This document shows, piece after piece, positions 47,903 to 56,567 of a stretch of DNA of 64,000 nt. A program made the translations under genes and the position numbers. The notes beneath the pieces were generated by a model, which worked only from the letters and a program-made list of their open reading frames with translations, was not told the origin of the DNA and ran no database searches. The stretch's first letter is position 1. Each line of letters starts with the position of its first letter. Where the stretch lies: the NCBI GenBank assembly GCA_900546175.1, contig URBX01000002.1:62001-126000 (forward strand). The letters are read 5' to 3'. This DNA comes from an uncultured Eggerthella sp. (GTDB lineage Bacteria; Actinomycetota; Coriobacteriia; Coriobacteriales; Eggerthellaceae).

Positions 47903-49978
47903 TTACGCAGCAGCAGGGTCAATGGTGTTCTTGTCATTCTTGCCTTTCATTTTTTGAATAATGAAGAGGGCAACAAGAACTGCAACACCTCCTGCATTAA
48001 CCGCAATAATAGTGAAATCAGCAAATCCGGTAAGAGGAATCATCATGCAAATGCCTGCAAGAAGTGCAAAAACTCTGAAAACAGGATTCATCTTGCTTGC
48101 GAAGAATCCGTTGAGGCCTGCTCCTACGCCCAACAAACCAACCATAGCGAAGATGGTGTTAAACACAACAAAACCAATTCCAATATCTCCCTGTGCGATC
48201 AAAGCTGGGAAGAATGCAAAGATGAATGGGCTGATATAAGCAGCAATGGCCAACTTGGATGCGTTAACTGCAGTAGCCATTGGCCTTGATTTCGCAATTG
48301 CACTACCCGCGTACGCTGCCAGAGCAACTGGAGGAGTAATATCGGCCAAAATACCGAAGTAGAATACAAAGAAGTGCGCACAGATAACCGGCACACCTAA
48401 CTGAATGAGAATAGGAGCGCAGGTTGCTGCCATAATGCAGTAGTTTGCCGTTGTAGGAACACCCATGCCCAAAACAATGCAGCAAAGCATAGTAAGAACC
48501 AAACCAACAATAAGGAAACTTCCCGAAGCAACAACAATTGCGTTAATGAGAGTTGAAGCAAGACCAGTTACCGTAATGGTTCCTGCAATCAAGCCAGCTA
48601 AAGCACACGCAACTGCAACAGAAATTGAGTTTTTTCCACCCGCTGCCAAAGAATCAAACAAAGACCAAACAGAAGACTTACAGGTTTCAAGAAGAACAGA
48701 ACCAATGCTCTGCTCTTCAGTGCGCGCTTCAAGATTGGTGAGGAAGAAATGAACAAGACCAATGATAAAGGCAATGAAGATAGATACTGCAGCAGACATA
48801 GCCATAGTAAATACGCCTGCGGAAACCAAGTAAACCAATACAACTAATGGAATAACAAGGTAGCAATTCTTCAAAAGATAAATCCAAGTTGGGAGCTCAT
48901 TTAGAGGAATACCCTTCAAGCCATTTTTCTTTGCTTCCAAATGAACTGCACAAAAGATTCCTGTGAAGTACAAAATTGCAGGAATAATTGCAACAACCGC
49001 AACTTCGATATAAGGAATACCCATATATTCAGCCATCAAGAATGCTGCTGCACCCATGATAGGAGGCATGAGCTGACCACCGGTTGAAGAAGCAGCCTCA
49101 ACAGCGCCAGCAAACTCAGGTTTATATCCTGTCTTCTTCATCATAGGAATAGTGATAGAACCAGTAGTAACAGTATTGCCTACCGAAGATCCAGAAACCA
49201 TGCCACACAAGGCAGAAGAAATAACGGAAACTTTAGCAGCACCGCCTGAAGACCAACCTGCAACACGGTTTGCAAACGCAATAAAGAATCCTGCAATGCC
49301 GGTACGCTCAAGAAAGGCGCCAAAGATAATAAAGAGAACAATGTAGGTATAGCAAACATTGGTAGGAGTGCCAATGATACCGCTCGTGGTGTAGAAGAGC
49401 TTCTGAACAATGTTTGAAGTTGCTCGGCCGAAGTCAGAGCCATAACCAAACTGCCATACATAGGCATAAATCAGCAAACACGACACCACCACAATAATTG
49501 GAATGCCCACACAACGCCTACACAGCTCAATCATGGAAAGCATGCCAATAATACCTAGTATCACCAAAAATGGAGTAATGCGGGTACCCATCAAGAGAAT
49601 GTCGGTAGCATTGACAGAAAAGTACATGAACGAGAAAGAACCCGCTAGCATGATTATGATGTCGTAAATTGGAATATGGTTTACTTTGTGACCCGTTTTG
49701 CGTGATGGGTACATAACATATCCAATAATGATTACGAATGCCAAGAAGCGTGCTAAGCGAATTTCTGCCTGTTCAGTACTTAAAAGCGTAATAGCAATAC
49801 AGTACACAGAGAAGATGATCATAAGCGCAGTTACGACAACCTTTGGAACGCCTTCCCAAATACGAGTATTAGACTCCTGGTCATACTTTCGCATAACCTC
49901 ATCTACGTCAATTTCGTCTGAATTTTGCTTATTTGACGCCTCTTGCGCCGCAAGTTTCTTTTTCTTGAAAAGGTTCAT
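47903..49978 (-). CDS. TRAP transporter permease, fused 4TM/12TM (TAXI type)
   Basis: 691 residues with a charged 45-residue N-terminus then about 16-18 membrane spans. The first four spans correspond to DctQ and the rest to DctM. The DctM-type segments are ALCGMVSGSSVGNTVTTGSITIPMMKK, MPPIMGAAAFLMAEY and VPTTANYCIMAATCAPILIQ. The fused form works with TAXI solute-binding proteins, importing organic acids or amino acids with a Na+ or H+ gradient. The binding-protein gene lies upstream across a strong hairpin. Confidence 0.94.
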   Translation of the reverse strand: MNLFKKKKLAAQEASNKQNSDEIDVDEVMRKYDQESNTRIWEGVPKVVVTALMIIFSVYCIAITLLSTEQAEIRLARFLAFVIIIGYVMYPSRKTGHKVNHIPIYDIIIMLAGSFSFMYFSVNATDILLMGTRITPFLVILGIIGMLSMIELCRRCVGIPIIVVVSCLLIYAYVWQFGYGSDFGRATSNIVQKLFYTTSGIIGTPTNVCYTYIVLFIIFGAFLERTGIAGFFIAFANRVAGWSSGGAAKVSVISSALCGMVSGSSVGNTVTTGSITIPMMKKTGYKPEFAGAVEAASSTGGQLMPPIMGAAAFLMAEYMGIPYIEVAVVAIIPAILYFTGIFCAVHLEAKKNGLKGIPLNELPTWIYLLKNCYLVIPLVVLVYLVSAGVFTMAMSAAVSIFIAFIIGLVHFFLTNLEARTEEQSIGSVLLETCKSSVWSLFDSLAAGGKNSISVAVACALAGLIAGTITVTGLASTLINAIVVASGSFLIVGLVLTMLCCIVLGMGVPTTANYCIMAATCAPILIQLGVPVICAHFFVFYFGILADITPPVALAAYAGSAIAKSRPMATAVNASKLAIAAYISPFIFAFFPALIAQGDIGIGFVVFNTIFAMVGLLGVGAGLNGFFASKMNPVFRVFALLAGICMMIPLTGFADFTIIAVNAGGVAVLVALFIIQKMKGKNDKNTIDPAAA

Positions 49979-50076
49979 ACTCCCCCCTCGAAAAATCTCA
50001 ATTTCTTTTATTTCTGTGATACTTCCTCAATTTCTATAAAGAATCATCAGAGAAATAAAAGTACTTAGACCTAACA

Positions 50077-50107
50077 GGGCTGTGACAAGTCATGCTTATC
50101 ACAGCCC
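50077..50107 (-). promoter_or_regulatory. Hairpin between the TAXI binding-protein and permease genes
   Basis: GGGCTGTGA (50077-50085) and TCACAGCCC (50099-50107), a perfect 9-bp stem with a 13-base loop and no T tract. It sits right after the binding-protein stop. It may stabilise the upstream mRNA so that binding protein exceeds permease, or cause partial termination. Confidence 0.6.
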
Positions 50108-50133
50108 CCAAACATCAATATGAGCTTAGATTA

Positions 50134-51099
50134 TTAAGCAGTAGGTACGGTGATGTTCTTCTCTGCGTAGTACTTAGCTGCACCTGCATGATATGGTACT
50201 GCAGCGTAAGAAGTTGCGTTCTCGAGGGAGAGCTCAGCATACTTAGCATGTGCAGAAGCATTCTTCTCAGCACCGTCGAAGAGGGACTTAGTGAACTTAT
50301 AGATGTCGTCTTCGGATACGGAGTTGTTTGCAATGATCAAAGCAGCAGTTGCAACAGTAGTGCAATCAGAAGTCATGCCAGAGTAGGTACCTGCAGGAAT
50401 AACTACCTCGTCATAGAATGGGCACTTCTCCTTAAGTGCTGCAATGTGAGCTGCGTCCAAAGATACCAAGTAGGTTGGCTTGGAAGTGTCAAGCTCGGTG
50501 ATTGCAGTAGTAGGAGCACCAGCGGTAATGAATGCAGCATCAATCTTGCCGTTCTTCAAAGAGTCAGCAGAATCCTTGAAGTTCTGGAGAACAGGAGTGA
50601 TGTCAGCTTCGCTGAGGCCATATGCGCCCAAAATGTCCACAGCATTGAAGTATACGCCCGAGTTTGCAGCGCCAATAGAAACAGTCTTACCCTTCAAGTC
50701 AGAAACAGTCTTGATAGAAGGATCAAGAGTTACAATCTGAATCTGCTCTGGATACAAGGAAGCTACAACAGAGAAATCAGTGTATGCCTTGTCGAACAAA
50801 ACAGTGCCAGAATATGCATAGGAAGTAACGTCAGCCTGGCAGAATGCAATGTCAGCTTCGTTGTCTTCAAGAGACTGGATGTTTGCTTTAGAGCCATCAG
50901 AAGTAATTGCGTTAACCTTTACTCCTGCGTTGTTGGTAGAGTACTGAGCAAGTACAGAACCATAACCATAATAAGTACCAGAATCGCCACCAGTTACGAA
51001 GCGAAGGTCTTTAGATGAAGAGCCACCGCAACCAACTAAAGCGAAAGCCATTACCAAAGCACAAGCTGCGGTAATAATAGCAAGAAACTTTTTCTTCAT
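50134..51099 (-). CDS. TAXI family TRAP transporter solute-binding lipoprotein
   Basis: 321 residues. A lipoprotein signal ends in FALVGC (lipid Cys24). The mature part shows the TAXI signatures RFVTGGDSGTYYGYGSVLAQ near the start and GAANSGVYFNAVDILGAYGL in the middle, with the ligand pocket around ITAGAPTTAI. Ligand unknown (glutamate/glutamine-like in some relatives). The ATG at 51099 follows GAGAGTAAGAAC; a GTG seven codons upstream is less likely. A divergent LysR regulator is adjacent and may control it. Confidence 0.93.
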   Translation of the reverse strand: MKKKFLAIITAACALVMAFALVGCGGSSSKDLRFVTGGDSGTYYGYGSVLAQYSTNNAGVKVNAITSDGSKANIQSLEDNEADIAFCQADVTSYAYSGTVLFDKAYTDFSVVASLYPEQIQIVTLDPSIKTVSDLKGKTVSIGAANSGVYFNAVDILGAYGLSEADITPVLQNFKDSADSLKNGKIDAAFITAGAPTTAITELDTSKPTYLVSLDAAHIAALKEKCPFYDEVVIPAGTYSGMTSDCTTVATAALIIANNSVSEDDIYKFTKSLFDGAEKNASAHAKYAELSLENATSYAAVPYHAGAAKYYAEKNITVPTA

Positions 51100-51331
51100 G
51101 TTCTTACTCTCTTTCTTCACACTTTTCTTTCTTTAACTTGAGAACAACCCTACTTCTCAAATTGTTGTAACGATTTTATCTGTTAAATTGCCGAAAATCG
51201 ATGTTTATTAACAAAAAATTTTTTTAACGTAACAAAAATTGATTGAATGAGAAAAAAAGACTAATCTGGTACCAATAAAAAACTTCTCGCACTAATAAAA
51301 ACGGTTCGTCTCTTACAAAATAGGAGGTGTC

Positions 51332-52282
51332 ATGGCTTTCGATAATTGGAATTGGTTTATCCGCCTTGCGGAAAAGGGCAATTTCACTAAAGCTGCTGAC
51401 GTTTTGCAGATATCTCAACAGACTCTTAGTGCTCGTTTGGCCACCTTAGAAAAAGAGCTTGATGCAAAACTTATTGTAAGAGGCACTCCTCTTTCGCTCA
51501 CTCCTGCCGGACAGGCTTTTTTATTGTATGCCCGTGAGCAGCAGCAAGCGCAATTCGATTTGCTTCGCCAAATTGGTGAAGCAACAGGAAATGGATTTGG
51601 CGAATTAAAGATTGGCATATCTACTATTCGTGGAAGAACCTTAATGCCAGGCATTATTAAGAAGGTAACCTCTCAATTACCTAAGGTTCGCATCACTCTT
51701 CACGAAGGGACCAACCGAGAACTGATTCGCATGGCCGAACACGGCGAAGTTGATGCCGTAATTGCTCGTTTTGGCACCAACAATCCTGGCGCTATTGTTG
51801 AACCGCTTTATCAAGAAGAAGTAGTTTGCGTAATTCATGAAGATCTTCTTTGCGAAACGCTTCAATTGCCCCTTGATCAAGCAAAGGCTGTTTTGCAAAA
51901 AGAAGGCCTGGCTTCCTTGGAATCCTGTCCTTTTGCGTTAGGCATGGTTGACGATATTAGCGGCCGCATTGCGTATTCAGAACTTCGTAATGCGGGAGTA
52001 AAACCTTACATTATTACCGCTTCCGAATCTTTGACTACGTTAATTACTATGGCCTCGGAAGGTCTTGGTGCAACATTTGCTCCCCTCAACATTATCGAGA
52101 GGAGCTATATCCCTACTAACAAGTTAGTCCAGCTGAAACTTTCTTCTCAAGCAAAATACTCTATTGAACTGGGCACTCCTATGAATGCTGAGCCATGGAT
52201 TGGTATGGAAGTATTTAGAGAAGCGCTCTTAGAAGAGGCTAAAAAGCAAGGCTCTGATTATTCCACCCAGCGCAAAATCTAG
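51332..52282 (+). CDS. LysR-family transcriptional regulator
   Basis: 316 residues. The N-terminal winged HTH (WFIRLAEKGNFTKAADVLQISQQTLSARLATLEKEL, in pieces FTKAADVLQISQQTLSARLA) occupies about 1-62. The effector domain (GELKIGISTIRGRTLMPGII onward) is of LTTR type. It is divergent from the TAXI binding-protein gene; the 232-base gap holds TGTTTATTAACA, a dyad of near-LTTR spacing (T-N10-A). It probably controls the TRAP transporter. Ribosome binding site ATAGGAGGTGTC. Confidence 0.92.
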   Translation: MAFDNWNWFIRLAEKGNFTKAADVLQISQQTLSARLATLEKELDAKLIVRGTPLSLTPAGQAFLLYAREQQQAQFDLLRQIGEATGNGFGELKIGISTIRGRTLMPGIIKKVTSQLPKVRITLHEGTNRELIRMAEHGEVDAVIARFGTNNPGAIVEPLYQEEVVCVIHEDLLCETLQLPLDQAKAVLQKEGLASLESCPFALGMVDDISGRIAYSELRNAGVKPYIITASESLTTLITMASEGLGATFAPLNIIERSYIPTNKLVQLKLSSQAKYSIELGTPMNAEPWIGMEVFREALLEEAKKQGSDYSTQRKI

Positions 52283-52475
52283 GTTTTGCGCTATAGGCTA
52301 CGCACAATCAAGGTTAAACGTTTTATAAAACAGTATCGAGATTTGCAAACAGGCTTGTTGTTGATTCAGAGCAACAACAAGAGGCCAAAAATGGCCCTTT
52401 ATCTGCAGTTATTATATCCTCTCATATCCACGTTTGTTCCTATAACCCGCTTTTTCGTAAAGCAGCATTTTATAT
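52283..52475. other. Gap after the LysR gene, holding repeat copy D
   Basis: Between the LysR stop and the terminator. It contains the minus-strand repeat copy D (52381-52447) and nothing else recognisable. With the terminator and eno inverted repeat it makes up the 311-base gene-free stretch to 52593. Confidence 0.5.
52381..52447 (-). repeat. Dispersed intergenic repeat, copy D
   Basis: Read on the minus strand: GGTTATAGGAACAAACG, then TGGATATGAGAGG, TAATAACTGCAGATAAAGGG and CCATTTTTGG. It aligns with copy A (577-641) over about 60 bases in the same block order. A GGCC/GGCC stem lies at the downstream end, and GCTTT/AAAGC flanks the upstream end. Confidence 0.7.
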
Positions 52476-52505
52476 AAAAGGGGATGCTCGAAAGCATCCC
52501 CTTTT
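52476..52505. terminator. Bidirectional terminator between LysR and eno
   Basis: AAAAGGGGATGC (52476-52487) and GCATCCCCTTTT (52494-52505), 12-bp stem with loop TCGAAA; A and T ends give U tracts in both directions for convergent LysR and eno. Confidence 0.9.
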
Positions 52506-52565
52506 GTGTCGTATTAGCTTAGTAGCTTTTGCTCAATAAGCGCCCTCACCGCACAATCAAGCATA

Positions 52566-52597
52566 CTAATTAAGGATTTTTAGCAACCCTTAATTAG
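52566..52597 (-). repeat. Inverted repeat overlapping the eno stop
   Basis: CTAATTAAGG (52566-52575) and CCTTAATTAG (52588-52597). The TAA of eno lies inside the second arm. No T tract follows. It is probably an mRNA 3' stabilising stem or part of the eno terminator region. Confidence 0.5.
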
Positions 52598-53886
52598 CGC
52601 TGAATGTTATAGAAAGCATTCATGCCGGCGTACTGGCCTGCCATATCAAGCTCTTCCTCAATACGGAGAAGCTGATTATATTTTGCAACACGGTCAGAAC
52701 GACAAGGAGCACCAGTCTTAATCTGGCCTGCATTAGTTGCAACAGCCAAATCAGCAATAGTGACATCCTCAGTTTCGCCAGAGCGATGAGACATAACGCA
52801 TGCATAACCTGCCTGCTTAGCCATCTGAATTGCTTCTAAGGTCTCAGTCAAAGAACCAATCTGGTTTACTTTAATAAGGATTGCATTTGCGCAACCAAGT
52901 TCGATACCCTTTGCAAGACGCTTAGAGTTAGTAACGAACAAGTCATCGCCAACAAGCTGTACACGATCGCCAATTCGGTCGGTCAATGCCTTCCAGCCAT
53001 CCCAGTCTTCTTCAGCCATGCCATCTTCAATAGAAATGATTGGGTACTTGTTTACCAAAGCCTCCCAATAATCAACCATTTCCTCGGAAGTGAATTCGCG
53101 ACCTTCGCCTGCAAGAACATACTTGCCAGTTTCTGCATTGTAATATTCAGTAGAAGCAGGGTCCATAGCGAACATGATGTCTACACCTGGCTTATAACCT
53201 GCAGCTTCACATGCTTTAACAATATACTGAAGTGGTTCCTCGTTAGTTGCGAAGTTTGGCGCAAAACCACCTTCGTCACCTACGCCGCCACCCAAGCCGC
53301 TTTCATGAAGAACCTTCTTTAAGGTGTGATAGATTTCTGCACACCAACGAAGTGCTTCAGCGAAGGACTCAGCACCAACAGGCATAATCATGAATTCCTG
53401 GAAGTCAACATTGTTGTCTGCATGAGCACCACCGTTAAGGATGTTCATCATTGGAGTAGGCAAAAGGTTTGCGTTTACGCCACCTACGTACTTATACAAA
53501 GGAAGCTCTGCAGAATCAGCTGCTGCTTTTGCGCATGCAAGTGAAGCACCCAAAATTGCATTTGCGCCAAATTTTGCCTTATTGTCGGTACCATCTAATG
53601 CAATCATTTCAGCATCGATTGCACGCTGATCATCAGCCTCCATGCCAATAAGAGCATCTGCAATCTCTTCGTTAACGTGAGCTACTGCAGTCTGAGTACC
53701 TTTTCCAAGGTAACGATTAGCATCGCCGTCGCGAAGTTCTACTGCTTCAAATGCACCAGTGGAAGCACCTGAAGGTACTGCAGCACGACCCATTGCGCCG
53801 TCATCAAGCACAACCTCAACCTCAACAGTTGGATTGCCGCGAGAGTCTAGAATTTCACGACCATACACGTCGATAATGATTCCCAT
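52594..53886 (-). CDS. eno: Enolase (phosphopyruvate hydratase)
   Basis: 430 residues, standard. It converts 2-phosphoglycerate to phosphoenolpyruvate in glycolysis. Features: REILDSRGNPTVEVEV, PSGASTGxxEAVELRD, Mg ligands in MFAMDPAST, SIEDGMAEEDWDG and VGDDLFVTN, the catalytic Lys in ILIKVNQIG, and SHRSGETED. Highly expressed-type sequence; TATTCCTCC before the ATG on the complementary strand reads GGAGGAATA. Confidence 0.98.
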   Translation of the reverse strand: MGIIIDVYGREILDSRGNPTVEVEVVLDDGAMGRAAVPSGASTGAFEAVELRDGDANRYLGKGTQTAVAHVNEEIADALIGMEADDQRAIDAEMIALDGTDNKAKFGANAILGASLACAKAAADSAELPLYKYVGGVNANLLPTPMMNILNGGAHADNNVDFQEFMIMPVGAESFAEALRWCAEIYHTLKKVLHESGLGGGVGDEGGFAPNFATNEEPLQYIVKACEAAGYKPGVDIMFAMDPASTEYYNAETGKYVLAGEGREFTSEEMVDYWEALVNKYPIISIEDGMAEEDWDGWKALTDRIGDRVQLVGDDLFVTNSKRLAKGIELGCANAILIKVNQIGSLTETLEAIQMAKQAGYACVMSHRSGETEDVTIADLAVATNAGQIKTGAPCRSDRVAKYNQLLRIEEELDMAGQYAGMNAFYNIQR

Positions 53887-53991
53887 TATTCCTCCTTGAG
53901 AATTTTTTTCACACCGTTATATCGTATATCAAGCACGTAAAAAACCAAAACCTAAACAGGCTTATTTCTTCAGAAATCTGATTATTTTCCC

Positions 53992-55116
53992 CTATAACAC
54001 ATAGGTTTGGTTTTCAGGATTGAGACGTAAATACGAATAAATCTCTTTCTCAGTCACGGCAAATGGATGATTTGCGCATTTTGAAGAATCCGCCAAAAGG
54101 TTTTCTGTAGCCTGCTTCCAAATGTTAACTTCAACAGGAACATCTCCAATTACCTGGCGAATATAGTCTCGAAAAGCATTAACCGACTCAAAGCCTAAGT
54201 ATGAAAGCACTTCATTTACTAATTTCTGATTACCATACGTCTCTAAATAGCCTGGCAAGAATATTCCCACTGCGCTTCCATGAGGAGTTCCATATGTATA
54301 GGTTACGGAATAGCTTAAAGCGTGAGGAAGCGAAGTTCCTGTTTGAGCAATAGCCATACCGGCAATGACGCTTGCCTGCATAAACAGCTCATAAGTCTGG
54401 TCTGTTGCTTGGGCGAACTGTACCTCTGTCCTAAGTGCTTCCTTTACCTTACCCCACCTGAGCAATCCTTCACGTGCATACATACGATTGAGCGAATTCG
54501 CATTACTGGAAAGATAACTTTCGATTAAATGCGACAGCGCATCAACACAGGTACTTTTTATCGTGTCATAGGATGCTTTTTTGAGGTAAACAACATCTAC
54601 AAGAGCGAGCGCTGGAAAAAGCTTTGATGCAATGCTTTTTTTCGTCTGGAGCGCATGACGCGTAAGAACTGCATACTGCGTTACTTCGCTACCTGTACCA
54701 CAGGTTGTTGGAATTGCAACTACGGGAAATGCTGATAGATTAGCTTCGGTATATAAAGCATCATGTGCACACTTTATAAACTGAGGGTTTTTTGCCAATA
54801 CTGCCATGGCTTTGGCGGCATCCATAGGAGACCCTCCCCCTACGCCAATAAAGAAATCGCATCCCTGCTCAAGTGCTTCAGTTGCACCTTCACTCACCGT
54901 TTCAACCGAAGGATTCGCTTCAACCTGGTCAAAAACGAAATAGCCTATCCCTTGGCTATCAAGTGCGTTTTGCACATCAGATAAAGAGCCATTTACTTTC
55001 GAAGAGTGGGCTCCGGTAACAATGAAAGCCTTTGTTCCGAAAGAAGCTAATTCGTCTGCATGATTCAACACACAATCGTGCTCCATATACACTTTTGTAG
55101 GCATATACAATTTCAT
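53992..55116 (-). CDS. Iron-containing alcohol dehydrogenase
   Basis: 374 residues of the type III (Fe-ADH) family. The NAD(P) loop FIGVGGGSPMDAAKAMA is near 90-105, and PTTCGTGSEVT near 135. Metal ligands are Asp and His in VDALSHLIESY and the His pair in LPHALSYSVTYTYGTPHGSAVGIFLPG. The protein could reduce an aldehyde (butanol, 1,3-propanediol or lactaldehyde types); the substrate is not deducible. Alone between eno and ecfT. Confidence 0.9.
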   Translation of the reverse strand: MKLYMPTKVYMEHDCVLNHADELASFGTKAFIVTGAHSSKVNGSLSDVQNALDSQGIGYFVFDQVEANPSVETVSEGATEALEQGCDFFIGVGGGSPMDAAKAMAVLAKNPQFIKCAHDALYTEANLSAFPVVAIPTTCGTGSEVTQYAVLTRHALQTKKSIASKLFPALALVDVVYLKKASYDTIKSTCVDALSHLIESYLSSNANSLNRMYAREGLLRWGKVKEALRTEVQFAQATDQTYELFMQASVIAGMAIAQTGTSLPHALSYSVTYTYGTPHGSAVGIFLPGYLETYGNQKLVNEVLSYLGFESVNAFRDYIRQVIGDVPVEVNIWKQATENLLADSSKCANHPFAVTEKEIYSYLRLNPENQTYVL

Positions 55117-55198
55117 AGTATTGAGTACCCTTTCACTTTTTGCACACCCCTATTTCGCTTTTCAACTATAGATCCAAACGCGCCATATTCCCGCCTTA

Positions 55199-56041
55199 TT
55201 AGAAAAAAAATGGGAGACCTATGCAAAAGGCAAGTCCTCCAAGAAGGATGCATCCTTGCGAAAGCGTTAAAGGAGTCTGGTTAAGAGACGTTCGAATGCC
55301 AGCACCGTAGCAGCGCGCTTCCATAGCAACAGAAATAGAATCGGCGCGCTTGAACATCCCTATGAATAAAGGAACGAGCGCATGCAAGAAGCCTTTGACC
55401 TTTTCGATAAGACCTCCTTTACCAAAATGCGCTCCTCGAGCAGTTTGCGCCATAGTAATTTCCTGGTACTTCTGAGCGGTAAGAGGAATAAAACGCAAAG
55501 CAAGTCCGAAAATAGCAGCAATATCATCAACAGGAACCTTTAGTTTTCGCAAAGGAGTCATAAGAGAGGAAAACGCATTAACTAAGGCATTCGAAGAAGT
55601 AGTACCCGCAACAATAAGACTTGCGAAAAACAGCAAGACAATTCGCAACACTAAAAACAATCCACGCATGGCACCTTCTGGATTAAAACCAAAGGCACCC
55701 ACCAGAGCAATAGGAGGCATTCCTTTTGCAAACCCCGTTGATACGTTTGCAAAAGCCGAAGGTTCAGGGATATCGTGAATGTTTACTACGAAAGCATTAC
55801 AGAGCCACATGATAAGAAGAATCATATACAACGGAACAAGCATAAGTGAGAGCTGCTTAAAAGGAATCTTTGAAAGAATGGTAAGGAGAAGACAAACGAA
55901 CGCAAAAAGTCCTAGACCAGTCCATGTTTCAACAAAAAAGAGTCCAATTGAATACGCAAGCAAGAACACAATCTTTACCCGAGCGTCAACAGAATGCTTT
56001 TCTCGTCCCTTGGTTTCAAGTATGTCAAATCCACCAGTCAA
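55199..56041 (-). CDS. ECF transporter transmembrane subunit EcfT
   Basis: 280 residues with five or more membrane spans. The coupling helices carry the two A-R-G motifs of EcfT, MAQTARGAHF and MEARCYGAG. SVDARVKIVFLLAYSIG matches the start of EcfT/CbiQ proteins. It would couple ATPase subunits to vitamin or metal S components. Its genomic place after rplQ is the usual one for the ecfA1-ecfA2-ecfT set, but no ecfA gene is present. A terminator separates it from rplQ. The start is TTG with a distant GGAG; a downstream start is possible. Confidence 0.83.
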   Translation of the reverse strand: MTGGFDILETKGREKHSVDARVKIVFLLAYSIGLFFVETWTGLGLFAFVCLLLTILSKIPFKQLSLMLVPLYMILLIMWLCNAFVVNIHDIPEPSAFANVSTGFAKGMPPIALVGAFGFNPEGAMRGLFLVLRIVLLFFASLIVAGTTSSNALVNAFSSLMTPLRKLKVPVDDIAAIFGLALRFIPLTAQKYQEITMAQTARGAHFGKGGLIEKVKGFLHALVPLFIGMFKRADSISVAMEARCYGAGIRTSLNQTPLTLSQGCILLGGLAFCIGLPFFF

Positions 56042-56116
56042 ACTCTTTTTCCCAACTCCTCAATTTGTGGCCCTATTGTAACTCACGATAGAAAAGAGAG
56101 TTATCAATCCAAAATG

Positions 56117-56147
56117 AAAAAGACCGCACAATCGAGTGCGGTCTTTT
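56117..56147 (-). terminator. Terminator after rplQ
   Basis: Minus-strand AAAAGACCGCAC and GTGCGGTCTTTT with loop TCGATT and a T-rich end; it closes the ribosomal operon 27 bases after rplQ. Confidence 0.92.
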
Positions 56148-56173
56148 AGCAAGCAAGATAGTAAGATGCAGAC

Positions 56174-56557
56174 TTACTCAGCATCCTTCTTTACTACTGG
56201 ATCGGTGCAGAGCTCCATGATTACCATTGGAGCGTTGTCACCCTTGCGGTTACCAAGCTTGAAAATGCGAGTGTAACCACCCTGGCGATCCTGGAACTGA
56301 CCCTGAGATATCTTTTCGAAAATCTCACGAACCAACTCTTTGTCACCAAGTGCTGCAATAGCAAGACGACGAGAGTGCAAGTCGCCCTTCTTTGCCCAAG
56401 TGATGATTTTATCAACATCAGGGCGAATTTCCTTTGCGCGAGCTTCAACCGTCTTGATACGGTCGTTGGTAAACAATGCACGAACCAAGCTCTTCTTCAT
56501 AGCCTTGGTGTGTGCAGCATCAGTACCAAGCTTGCGGCCCTTCTTGTTATGCCTCAT
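56174..56557 (-). CDS. rplQ: 50S ribosomal protein L17
   Basis: 127 residues. RHNKKGRKLGTDAAHTKAMKKSLVRALFTNDRIKTVEARAKEIRP is the L17 start (first block: RHNKKGRKLGTDAAHTKAM). It binds 23S rRNA near the exit tunnel. Last gene of the alpha operon, ten bases after rpoA. Confidence 0.97.
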   Translation of the reverse strand: MRHNKKGRKLGTDAAHTKAMKKSLVRALFTNDRIKTVEARAKEIRPDVDKIITWAKKGDLHSRRLAIAALGDKELVREIFEKISQGQFQDRQGGYTRIFKLGNRKGDNAPMVIMELCTDPVVKKDAE

Positions 56558-56567
56558 TTTTTATCTC

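Noticed and set aside
50092..51018. 308-codon plus-strand open frame opposite the TAXI binding-protein gene
   Set aside because: Antisense shadow; the minus-strand gene has a signal peptide, lipobox and family motifs.
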